Positions 7,725 to 13,689 of a stretch of DNA of 13,689 bases are shown one piece after another. The translations under genes and the position numbers were made by a program. The number at the start of each line of letters is the position of its first letter. The stretch's first letter is position 1. Source of the stretch: VBCK01 sp035939615 (GTDB lineage Bacteria > Pseudomonadota > Gammaproteobacteria > Burkholderiales > Burkholderiaceae_F). The DNA is taken from assembly GCA_035939615.1 (NCBI GenBank), contig DASZFP010000131.1, positions 1-13,689 on the forward strand, in the 5' to 3' direction. The notes beneath the pieces are model-generated. The model had not been told where the DNA came from, made no database searches, and worked only from the letters and a program-made list of their open reading frames with translations.

Positions 7725-8428
7725 AGCGAAGCCTGCTGAGTCTGGCCACCGAGCCCTACCGCCTGACCGGAGGTTTCAATTACCGGTGGGCGTTGGGCAA
7801 GCTGCGCTACGACCCGATGTTCGTCGCGCTGCTGGATCAGGGCGTCATTCCCGATGGCGCTCAGGTGCTGGATCTGGGTTGCGGCCGAGGCCTTCTGGCG
7901 GCCTGGTTCCTGGCGGCCGAGCAGCTGGCGGCTCGGGGGCAATGGAGCGGAGTCGTCGCGCCTCCGCAGGGCCTGTATTTCCGCGGCGTGGAACAGCTCG
8001 CGCGCGAGGCCGAATGCGGCCATCGCGCGCTGCAGGCTGTCTATGGAAACCGCCTGGAAATTTCGACCGGCGATCTGCGCGAAGCCAACCTGCGAAACGC
8101 CGATGTGATCGTGATGCTCGATGTGCTTCACTACCTGTCGTACGCAGAGCAGGACCGGCTGCTGGACAGGGTCCGCGCGGCCCTGGGTGCCGGCGGCCTG
8201 TTCGTGACGCGCGTCGGCAACGCCGGCGCCACGCTGCGCTTCAAGCTGGGCCACTTCTCGGATCGCCTGGCAGCGTTCATCCAGGGGCAGCGGCGGCAGC
8301 AGGTGTGGTGTCGACCGGCGGCGGCGTGGATCGCAGCGCTCAAGTCCAGGGGATTCGCGGTCAAGGCCCAGCCGATGAGCCGGGGCACGCCGTTCGCGAA
8401 CGTGATGCTGATCGCGCAGGTCGGTTAG
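7709..8428 (+). CDS. Class I SAM-dependent methyltransferase
   Basis: A 239-residue Rossmann-type methyltransferase. Motif I is VLDLGCGRG at residues 53-61, which forms the SAM-binding loop. The post-strand motif is DVIVMLDVLHYLSY, and GAGGLFVTRVG follows as the typical later strand. Between motif I and the next strand is an unusually long insertion (about AEQLAARGQWSGVVAPPQG) before the predicted second strand (LYFRGVE). The family does not define the substrate. In this locus a head-group or ester methylation is the obvious guess. ATG 7709 starts inside the end of the deacetylase gene (16-bp overlap), which points to one transcript. It is the last gene of the rightward operon, and its TAG stop overlaps the stop of the facing operon. 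Confidence 0.85.
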   Translation: MSPQLKRSLLSLATEPYRLTGGFNYRWALGKLRYDPMFVALLDQGVIPDGAQVLDLGCGRGLLAAWFLAAEQLAARGQWSGVVAPPQGLYFRGVEQLAREAECGHRALQAVYGNRLEISTGDLREANLRNADVIVMLDVLHYLSYAEQDRLLDRVRAALGAGGLFVTRVGNAGATLRFKLGHFSDRLAAFIQGQRRQQVWCRPAAAWIAALKSRGFAVKAQPMSRGTPFANVMLIAQVG

Positions 8429-9315
8429 ACGCCGGTCTGCTCCAGGGCCAGCGGCAGATTGCATCGGGCCGCCCGCAGCCACCGTGCCAGGACCCGGAAC
8501 TTTGTCCTTTGATCCGCGTCCAGGTCCGCATAGAGGCGACGCGCCGTATGCTGGTCATCGGCGCTCCAGGTGCGCCGCGGCCGGCTCCTGAAGACGATCA
8601 TGAACGGCGCCAGCGGCGTCACGCAGCGCTCGATGCCGCCTCCCAACGCGGCCGCGGCGCTGGTGAGCTCGTCCACGCTGAAGGCGGCCCGAAGCGACTG
8701 GAAGTACTCCTGCGTGAATGTCGCGGATTGCTTGTGCCGCCAGTTCAACGCAAAGTGCCGCTGCGTGGCCAGCCGCTTCAGGCGGCCGAAGTCCACGATG
8801 TATGCCCCGCCCTCGGCCTTGAGCACGCGCCTTGCCTCGCGCATCGCCCGGTGCAGCGCGGCCACGTCGGCCAGGTGATGCAAGGACATCGTGCAGACGA
8901 CGCAATCGACGGATCGATCGTGAAAGCCCGCCAGGTCGGTCATGTCGCCCTGCACCAGGTCCGTGTTGTCGATTCGGCACCGCTGCAGCGTGGCCCGCGC
9001 CTGGTGCAGCATGGCGGAGGATGCGTCGAGCCCGACGAACCGCGACTGCGGATTCAGGCGCGCGACCTGCGCCAGCTGGTTGGCAGGGCCGCAGGCGAGG
9101 TCCAGCACGGTATCGCCCGGCGAGATCACCGAGGTCATCTGCACGGCGTGGTACAGCACCATGAACGCGAGGATCCCGTCCTCGCGGCCGGCCTCGCCGA
9201 ATGCCGCATTCTGCGCGGGGTCGCTCATGACCAGTTCGGCCTCCGGCACCCGCGCCGAGATCCGCCGGCTCAGGCGCTCCAGAACCAGATGCATCATCAT
9301 GGCGGAGCCGGACAT
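8425..9315 (-). CDS. Second class I SAM-dependent methyltransferase (UbiE/COQ5-like)
   Basis: A 296-residue methyltransferase. Motif I is VLDLACGPANQLA (V70 onward). The acidic residue ending strand 2 is in FVGLDASSAML (D97). LVQGDMTDL and VDCVVCTMSLHHLAD follow as the next strands, then EARRVLKAEGGAYIVDFGR. An N-terminal extension of about 60 residues precedes the fold and a C-terminal domain of about 100 follows. It resembles UbiE/COQ5-like enzymes in sequence, but the substrate is not evident. An O- or C-methylation of the hydroxyaryl head group is possible. A strong ribosome site, GGGAGGGG, lies 6 nt before the ATG at 9315, so this start is secure. It is last in the leftward operon, 19 bp after the acyltransferase stop, and it meets the rightward methyltransferase tail to tail. 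Confidence 0.85.
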   Translation of the reverse strand: MSGSAMMMHLVLERLSRRISARVPEAELVMSDPAQNAAFGEAGREDGILAFMVLYHAVQMTSVISPGDTVLDLACGPANQLAQVARLNPQSRFVGLDASSAMLHQARATLQRCRIDNTDLVQGDMTDLAGFHDRSVDCVVCTMSLHHLADVAALHRAMREARRVLKAEGGAYIVDFGRLKRLATQRHFALNWRHKQSATFTQEYFQSLRAAFSVDELTSAAAALGGGIERCVTPLAPFMIVFRSRPRRTWSADDQHTARRLYADLDADQRTKFRVLARWLRAARCNLPLALEQTGV

Positions 9316-9334
9316 GCGCGCCCCCTCCCTATCG

Positions 9335-10123
9335 CTAGGCGAGCTCCTCCAGGAAATACTCGCGCAGCGTCCTGGTGAACGCTCTCGGATCGGACGGCGG
9401 ATCGAAGCGCCGGCCCAGCCGGATCCTGAATTGCATCGGCATGTCGGGGCGCTTGAGGAACGGATAGCCCTTGCCGAGAAAATTCGAGTCCTGCTCGATG
9501 AAGACGGTCTGTATCGGAACGCCCGAGCGGTATGACACGTAGGCGACTCCGGCGCGAAACTCGCTCAGCGGCGCCGACTGCGTGCGCGTGCCCTCGGGGA
9601 ACAGCAGCAGCTGGCTGCCGTTGCGCAGCTCCTCGATGGCAAGGCTGACCGAACCGAGGAACCAGTCGTTCGGGATGTACCGCGCCAGACGGGATCCGGC
9701 CCCCCACAGCGGATTGCGAAGCAGCGAGGCCTTGAGCACACACACGGCGTTGGGCAGCCTGGAAATGACCATCAAGGCATCAAGCAATCCCGGGTGGTTC
9801 GCCGCAATGATGAGCGGGCCCGCGTTGCGCAGCGCATCCAGCGCTTTGATATCGAAGCGCGCCACGCCCGTCAGCACCAGACTCAGAAGATAGGCACGAA
9901 AGCCGTACGTTGCCAGGCGGCGGCCCAGCCACGCTCCCGTGCGCGGGGGCACCACCAGGGTCAAGGGAAGCGCGACCGCCGAGAACAGCAGACAGCCGAT
10001 CCCGAGTGTCGCGAAGCCCAGCAACAGCGTGCAATGCTCGCGCAAATGCCGGGCGGCGACCCCGATCCGGGACGACGTCGCCTCGCGCGGGCTCGTGGCG
10101 GCTGCGGCTGCCGGGGCCTTCAA
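9335..10123 (-). CDS. PlsC-like 1-acyl-glycerol-phosphate acyltransferase family protein
   Basis: A 262-residue membrane-associated acyltransferase. A hydrophobic segment (about residues 33-58) precedes the PlsC fold. The HxxxxD catalytic motif is NHPGLLD (H110, D115) and the phosphate-binding motif is FPEGTRT (E177). These define the lysophosphatidate acyltransferase superfamily. In aryl-polyene loci a member of this family is proposed to help attach the polyene to a glycerophosphate-type or lipid anchor. The likely start is TTG at 10123, whose bases overlap the TGA of the chorismatase gene (TTGA). No ATG lies nearby, and the frame upstream is only a shadow of the chorismatase. The N-terminus is alanine-rich, and the exact start is less certain than the rest. 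Confidence 0.85.
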   Translation of the reverse strand: MKAPAAAAATSPREATSSRIGVAARHLREHCTLLLGFATLGIGCLLFSAVALPLTLVVPPRTGAWLGRRLATYGFRAYLLSLVLTGVARFDIKALDALRNAGPLIIAANHPGLLDALMVISRLPNAVCVLKASLLRNPLWGAGSRLARYIPNDWFLGSVSLAIEELRNGSQLLLFPEGTRTQSAPLSEFRAGVAYVSYRSGVPIQTVFIEQDSNFLGKGYPFLKRPDMPMQFRIRLGRRFDPPSDPRAFTRTLREYFLEELA

Positions 10124-11130
10124 GCTGCCTCGCAGAACCCGAATCCCTCGATCTCGACCAGCAGGTCGGCCCGGCAAATATCGGCCTGAAACCATGTGAC
10201 GTCGGCGCGATCGCCCAGCGTCTCGCGCAGCACCGCTGCGACCGCCTCCCGGTCGCTCGCGTGGCGCAGGAAGACCTTCAAGCACAGGGACCGTGTCGAA
10301 AACTCGCCGGCTCGCGTCTGCAGGTTGGCCTGCTCGACCACCGCATCGAGGTTGCGTAGGGTCTCAGCCGCTTGGGCGGCGACGTCTCCGATGTGGACGC
10401 TCAGGTGACCCACGATGCTCGCGGTGCCCGAGATGAACAGGGCCGCCGTTCCCGGCAGCGCCAGCAGCGTTGCGCGGGAGAAGGTCGGGCTGCGCGGTCC
10501 GTAGCGCCCCGGGTAATGGTAGGCGCTGATCTGGCGGGGATTTTCGATCGCCTGTGGCTCGACATTGGAGGCCAGGAAATCGACGATCAGCTTTCCGCCG
10601 GGCGTTCCCAGCGCACAAGCCGATGGCGCTTTGGCCGGGCCGGTCCGGTGCGCGCCGTCAAACGCGTCCTGCCTGCCGATATTGAACTGCCGGTAGCGCT
10701 CCAGGCCGTCTTCGCACTCGTTGATGCGAGGCAGGTAATTCCAGCATCGCACCAGGTGCGGGAATCCCGCCTGGTCAATCGCATCGAAAATCGCTGCGTA
10801 GGCGCTCTGGGTGGCCCGTTGGACGGCGCCCATGGCCGCGCCAGACGGAAAATCGGCCTCGTCCACCGCGATGTATCCGAGCAGCACGTGCTGGTTGTGC
10901 CGGTATCGCAGCTGGCCTCGCGCGCCGTTCTCGAACGGACCGCCGACGGCCCAGATCGCGTGCACCACGCGCTCGTCGGACAGGACCGGCAACTGCACCA
11001 CGCCGAGGGGGCTGAAGGGGGCGCCGTGCTCCGCGCAGCCATAGGTCACGGTGGCGAGCACGCGATCGGGGTCGACATCATCGACCGTCGCCTGCATCCG
11101 CAGCGCCAGGGCGTCCGAGTGCATCGTCAT
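10120..11130 (-). CDS. xanB2: Chorismatase, 3-hydroxybenzoate synthase (XanB2/Hyg5/FkbO family)
   Basis: A 336-residue soluble enzyme. Family-typical stretches are RYRHNQHVLLGYI (about 75-87), CWNYLPRINE (129-138), RYRQFNIGRQDAFD (145-158), FSRATLL (217-223), FISGTASIVGHLSVH (232-246) and the C-terminal DICRADLLVEIEGFG. The fold is YjgF/Rid-like. XanB2 in Xanthomonas cleaves chorismate to hydroxybenzoate and pyruvate, and 3-hydroxybenzoate is the xanthomonadin starter. C319 and E326 are seven residues apart. As I recall, this is the spacing of Hyg5 C327 and E334 and fits a 3-hydroxybenzoate type. The SGTAS motif carries alanine. A product mix including 4-hydroxybenzoate cannot be excluded. 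ATG 11130 overlaps the ketosynthase stop (ATGA); a second ATG at 11124 is possible. Older annotations call this family pteridine-dependent dioxygenase-like. Confidence 0.9.
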   Translation of the reverse strand: MTMHSDALALRMQATVDDVDPDRVLATVTYGCAEHGAPFSPLGVVQLPVLSDERVVHAIWAVGGPFENGARGQLRYRHNQHVLLGYIAVDEADFPSGAAMGAVQRATQSAYAAIFDAIDQAGFPHLVRCWNYLPRINECEDGLERYRQFNIGRQDAFDGAHRTGPAKAPSACALGTPGGKLIVDFLASNVEPQAIENPRQISAYHYPGRYGPRSPTFSRATLLALPGTAALFISGTASIVGHLSVHIGDVAAQAAETLRNLDAVVEQANLQTRAGEFSTRSLCLKVFLRHASDREAVAAVLRETLGDRADVTWFQADICRADLLVEIEGFGFCEAA

Positions 11131-12380
11131 GACGCGGTTCGGAAAGCGAGCACGGCGTTGCTGCCTCCGAAAGCGAAGGAATTGCTCAGAGCGGCGCGCA
11201 GATTCGTCCGCCGCAACCCTTCGCCCATCACATGGCGCACGCCCTCGCATTCGGCCGCGACTTGCAGAAGGTTGGCCGTCGGGGGAATCTCGTCCCGCGC
11301 GAGCGCAAGAACGGTTATCAGCGCTTCGATGGCACCGGCCGCGCCGAGCGCGTGACCATGCATCGACTTGGTCGAGCTCACCGCCAGGTCGCCCGCGTGC
11401 TCGCCGAACACCGCCGTCAGGGCGTTGATCTCGATGGCGTCGCCTTCGCGCGTGCCGGCGCCGTGGGCGTTCACGTAGCCCACGTCGGACGCTTGCAGGC
11501 CGGCCTCGCGCATCGCGGCGTCGACCGCGCGCACCTGTCCGGCCGCATCGGGGCGCACCAGGTGCTTGTGGTCGCAGCTCTGGCCGAAGCCGGCCAGCTC
11601 GCAATAGATGCGCGCGCCGCGCTCGCAGGCATGTCCCCATTCCTCCAGTACCAGCGCCGCACCGCCTTCGCCCAGTACCAGGCCGGTCCGCCCCGCCTGG
11701 AATGGACGGCAGGCCTGCGGCGCGGTGTGCTCGTCGCATTCGGCAATCATGCGCATGGCCTCCCACGCGCGCATCACCGAAGTGGCCAGAGGAGCTTCGG
11801 AGCCGCCGGCGACGACGAGCGAGGCCTGCCCGCACTGGATGCGGCGAAACGCCTCTCCGATCGAGACCGCCGACGAGGCGCACGCCACCGAGTAGCTCAG
11901 GCAGGCCCCGCCCAGACCGAGCGAGATCGCAATGTGCGACGCGGCCGCATTGTTCATCGCCATCGGAACGGACAGGGGCGAGGCACGGTTCTTGCCGAGT
12001 TCGTACACCTCCGTGTAGCCCTTCTCGATGGTCAGCGTGCCACCGATGCCGGTTCCCCAGGAAACCCCGTGCGCGTCGCACGCGGCCAGATCGCGCGGCA
12101 GGCCGGCATCGTCCCAGGCGTAGAACGCGGCGGCCACACCGAGCTGGCTGAACCGGTCGGTCACGCTGGAGATCTGGCGCCCAACGGCCCGCTCGGCGTC
12201 GAATGCGGGGCAAAACACCGCCGGTTGCTCCAGGCGCGCGCTCGTCAACGGATGCCGGTACCAGCGAACCGCCGATTCGCCGCGCATTATCCTGGCGAAA
12301 AAGTCGCTGGCGTCGCCGCCGAACGGGCTGACCATGCCCAGGCCCGTTACCGCCACCCGACGATGCGTCTGCGAACTCAT
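11127..12380 (-). CDS. Beta-ketoacyl-ACP synthase (FabF/KAS II-like)
   Basis: A full-length 417-residue condensing enzyme. The catalytic triad is complete: the nucleophile is in SVACASSA (C167), the first histidine in NAHGAGTREGD (H306), and the second in KSMHGHALGAAG (H343). The SFAFGGSNA gatekeeper loop lies near the C-terminus. It performs decarboxylating condensation of malonyl-ACP with the growing aryl-polyene chain. Because the cysteine is present, it is the active ketosynthase and not a chain-length factor. In characterised aryl-polyene systems an active ketosynthase pairs with a second, cysteine-less or divergent partner, and no such partner is in this window. ATG 12380 overlaps the ACP stop (ATGA at 12380-12377), and the stop overlaps the chorismatase start, so ACP, KS and chorismatase are probably translated in a coupled way. 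Confidence 0.92.
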   Translation of the reverse strand: MSSQTHRRVAVTGLGMVSPFGGDASDFFARIMRGESAVRWYRHPLTSARLEQPAVFCPAFDAERAVGRQISSVTDRFSQLGVAAAFYAWDDAGLPRDLAACDAHGVSWGTGIGGTLTIEKGYTEVYELGKNRASPLSVPMAMNNAAASHIAISLGLGGACLSYSVACASSAVSIGEAFRRIQCGQASLVVAGGSEAPLATSVMRAWEAMRMIAECDEHTAPQACRPFQAGRTGLVLGEGGAALVLEEWGHACERGARIYCELAGFGQSCDHKHLVRPDAAGQVRAVDAAMREAGLQASDVGYVNAHGAGTREGDAIEINALTAVFGEHAGDLAVSSTKSMHGHALGAAGAIEALITVLALARDEIPPTANLLQVAAECEGVRHVMGEGLRRTNLRAALSNSFAFGGSNAVLAFRTAS

Positions 12381-12619
12381 GCCTGCGTCTTGGCCCTCTG
12401 GAGCTTTTCGAATATCTCTATCAGTTGCCCGACTGTCTCCGGCTGCGGCAGGTCGTTGGGGAACCGAATGCCGAATTTTTCCTCCGCCTCGAACAGCAGC
12501 TCCAGCAGGTTCAACGAATCGATCCCGATTTCGAGCAGCTTGCTGTCCGCGGTGATATTTTCCGGCGGGTTGTCGGCATGCTTTTTTACGAATTCCCTGA
12601 GCAATTCGAGCGTGTTCAT
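12377..12619 (-). CDS. Acyl carrier protein
   Basis: An 80-residue acidic protein of the standard ACP size. The phosphopantetheine site is in EIGIDSLNLLELLF, with Ser35 as the attachment residue, followed by helix 3 (EEKFGIRFP) and a C-terminal helix (TVGQLIEIFEKLQ). It would carry the hydroxybenzoyl starter and the extending polyene. It is the first gene of the leftward operon. The start ATG 12619 has AAGGA upstream at a somewhat long spacing of about 13 nt. The same frame stays open upstream to 12826, but that part has no ACP-like character. Only one ACP is in the window; typical aryl-polyene loci encode two. Confidence 0.92.
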   Translation of the reverse strand: MNTLELLREFVKKHADNPPENITADSKLLEIGIDSLNLLELLFEAEEKFGIRFPNDLPQPETVGQLIEIFEKLQRAKTQA

Positions 12620-12936
12620 GAATTGGGCCGGTTCCTTATCGACTCTTGGGTGATGGCCTGCTCGCGACCGCGCATCCGCGGTGCCGGCGCGCGGCGAGCC
12701 GTTTACGGTCGGATGGCCTGTAACTGCGTGGCGTGCTCCGCACCGGATATGTAACGCATCGTCGCGCGTTTGCGATGAGGGCCCGCTTGCCACTCCTCTC
12801 CCATAACAATTATCACGCAAAGGCATTGACCGGCGCGATCTTAAATCGGCCGACGCGGGGTCGAGCGTCCGCCAGCGGGGTCTCCTAACTCATTGAAAGG
12901 AATGGGATTTTCCGGGGCGGCGGGCTCGCCCTGAAA

Positions 12937-12948
12937 CGACCGCGGTCG
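12937..12948. promoter_or_regulatory. Perfect 12-bp palindrome, possible operator
   Basis: CGACCGCGGTCG is exactly its own reverse complement. It lies near the middle of the gene-free region between the two divergent genes, where a dimeric regulator could bind. Chance occurrence in GC-rich sequence is a real alternative. Confidence 0.3.
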
Positions 12949-13154
12949 GGCCAGTGGCGATCGGCATCGTCAGCGCGCTCCCGATGCAGCCCGTGCGCCC
13001 CAGCGCCACGCCAACGCGGTTATTCCCACATCGGCTCGCGCACCTTCGACCCATGCCTCTTTGAACCTTTTGCTGTGGTCCGGGATACACCGTCGCCCAG
13101 CGGCAACTGAGAAACCGTTGGTGCCCCGCTACTGCATGAGTCCGTTCTTCAGGT

Positions 13155-13177
13155 CGCGCAAAAGAAAGTCTTGCGCG
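13155..13177. repeat. Inverted repeat in the leader of the beta-propeller gene
   Basis: CGCGCAA (13155-13161) and TTGCGCG (13171-13177) are perfect complements flanking a 9-nt purine-rich loop (AAGAAAGTC). The structure ends about 40 nt before the ATG at 13217. No T-run follows, so it is not a standard terminator. It could be an operator or a leader hairpin. Confidence 0.4.
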
Positions 13178-13216
13178 TCGTCGCGCTGCACATTTACTTG
13201 CGAGTGGAGATCCAAC

Positions 13217-13689
13217 ATGTACAAACGAGCCTTCAAAGGGTTGATCGGTTCAAATTTCCTGATCGGCCTGACCGCAATTAGCGCGTTGGCGTTCGCCGGC
13301 GATGCCCTGGCCGGCGACCGCACGGTCAGCCCGCAATTCAACAAGCCCGGGAACGTCTTGATTGCGGATCAATTCAACAACCGCGTCATCGAGACGGACC
13401 AGAACGGCACGATCGTGTGGTCGTTCGGACTCGGGCCGAACGACTTCTCGCCACAATCGGTCATCGGAGTCAACGACGCTCAGCGCGTCGGGCGGTTCAC
13501 TCTGATGGCCGGTACCGGCACGCCGTCGGGTGTGGTTTCGCAGGCACCCAACGGTGCCGTTGACAATCGCGTCGTCCTGGTGAGCCCGAAGGGCAAGATC
13601 GTCTGGCAGTACGGTCAGTTCGGACAAACTGGCTCGGGGCCTGACCTTTTGAATGTCCCGGTCCAATGCACGTGGCTGCCGAATTTCCA
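13217..13689 (+). CDS. Secreted beta-propeller-like protein, 3' end beyond the window
   Basis: An open frame from ATG 13217 runs to the window edge without a stop (157 codons visible). GGAG at 13206-13209 lies 7 nt before the ATG. Residues 1-32 form a signal peptide: basic start (YKRAFK), hydrophobic core, cleavage likely after DALA. Two repeat-like units follow: NVLIADQFNNRVIETDQNG then TIVWSFG (about 46-71), and NRVVLVSPKGKIVWQYGQFG (about 117-136). The pattern of a strand with D/N-R-V followed by G-x-I-V-W is typical of NHL/PQQ-like beta-propellers and also of arylsulfotransferase-like proteins. It is probably periplasmic or secreted. Function is unknown. It diverges from the pigment operon, and nothing in the sequence links it to that pathway. 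Confidence 0.75.
   Translation, partial: MYKRAFKGLIGSNFLIGLTAISALAFAGDALAGDRTVSPQFNKPGNVLIADQFNNRVIETDQNGTIVWSFGLGPNDFSPQSVIGVNDAQRVGRFTLMAGTGTPSGVVSQAPNGAVDNRVVLVSPKGKIVWQYGQFGQTGSGPDLLNVPVQCTWLPNF

Larger units (their letters stand above)
12620..13216. other. Gene-free divergent intergenic region
   Basis: Nearly 600 bp between the ACP gene (leftward) and the beta-propeller gene (rightward) without a convincing gene. It must hold the promoter for the ACP-led operon. The best leftward -10-like sequence is GATAAT (complement of 12809-12814, 5 of 6 matches), but I see no good -35 at the right distance. On the plus strand, TTGAAC at 13061-13066 with GATACA 17 bp further on is a weak promoter candidate for the rightward gene. 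The region also has a 12-bp palindrome and a hairpin, listed separately. I see no tRNA, terminator with T-run, riboswitch or repeat array. Short open frames here have no recognisable protein character. Confidence 0.6.

Noticed and set aside
7786..9378. 530-residue plus-strand frame spanning both methyltransferases
   Set aside because: It overlaps two well-supported methyltransferases in other frames, has no domain, and has shadow-like composition.
11131..12213. N-terminal extension of the chorismatase frame up to 12213
   Set aside because: It lies entirely within the ketosynthase gene in another frame and is Arg/Gly-rich. The ATGA overlap at 11130 gives the natural start.
11232..12653. 473-residue plus-strand frame opposite KS and ACP
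   Set aside because: Shadow of the ketosynthase on the other strand, with no recognisable domain.
12620..12826. Upstream extension of the ACP frame (149 residues in total)
   Set aside because: The added residues show no ACP or signal-peptide character, and ACPs of this type are about 80 residues long. ATG 12619 fits.
12826..12846. TTGACC followed by TTAAAT as a plus-strand promoter
   Set aside because: The spacer is only 9 bp, far too short for a sigma70 promoter.
12890..13090. Small minus-strand open frame of 66 residues in the gene-free region
   Set aside because: No ribosome site or recognisable sequence; composition is like non-coding GC-rich DNA.
13111..13136. Possible riboswitch or sigma54 promoter around GGTGCCCCGCTACTGC
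   Set aside because: The GG-to-GC spacing is 12, not the 10 required for sigma54, and I could not fit the segment to a riboswitch consensus.
13129..13666. Minus-strand frames opposite the beta-propeller gene
   Set aside because: The plus strand has a ribosome site, a signal peptide and propeller-like repeats; the minus frames are charged and featureless.

Overview
The window is GC-rich DNA from a Gram-negative bacterium, most likely a beta- or gammaproteobacterium. The evidence is an LolA-like periplasmic carrier, RND/MMPL-type export, LpxL-like and PlsC-like acyltransferases, signal peptides, and frequent GTG/TTG starts. I cannot name a genus. Most of the window is one biosynthetic locus that I read as an aryl-polyene (xanthomonadin-type) pigment cluster. 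A chorismatase-type hydroxybenzoate synthase (XanB2/Hyg5/FkbO family), an aryl-acid AMP ligase, an acyl carrier protein and a FabF-like ketosynthase sit together with a COG4648 membrane protein, a LolA-like protein, an MMPL exporter and two lipid-type acyltransferases.

Layout. At the left edge, on the minus strand, lie the first codons of an unidentified gene (1-91) and a PAP2-family membrane phosphatase (92-808). A divergent promoter region (about 809-933) carries a good sigma70-like promoter firing rightward. The plus-strand operon (934-8428) holds the COG4648 membrane protein, AMP ligase, LpxL/HtrB-like acyltransferase, LolA-like protein, MMPL exporter, CE4-type polysaccharide deacetylase and a class I methyltransferase. 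A second operon runs leftward (12619 down to 8425): ACP, ketosynthase, chorismatase, PlsC-like acyltransferase and a second methyltransferase. The two operons converge, and their last stop codons overlap in the four bases TTAG. Beyond the ACP is a gene-free stretch of about 600 bp (12620-13216). After it comes the start of a secreted beta-propeller-like protein (13217 onward) that runs off the window and has no evident link to the pigment.

How the genes could work together (inference from family knowledge). The chorismatase makes 3-hydroxybenzoate from chorismate. The AMP ligase activates it and loads it on the ACP. The ketosynthase extends it with malonyl units. The methyltransferases decorate the head group or another site. 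The acyltransferases move the polyene onto a lipid or glycerol-type carrier. MMPL and LolA-like proteins export it and deliver it towards the outer membrane. The ketoreductase, dehydratase, chain-length-factor partner, second ACP, thioesterase and glycosyltransferase usually found in aryl-polyene loci are not in this window. They must lie to the left of it or elsewhere in the genome, or the pathway is an unusual reduced form.
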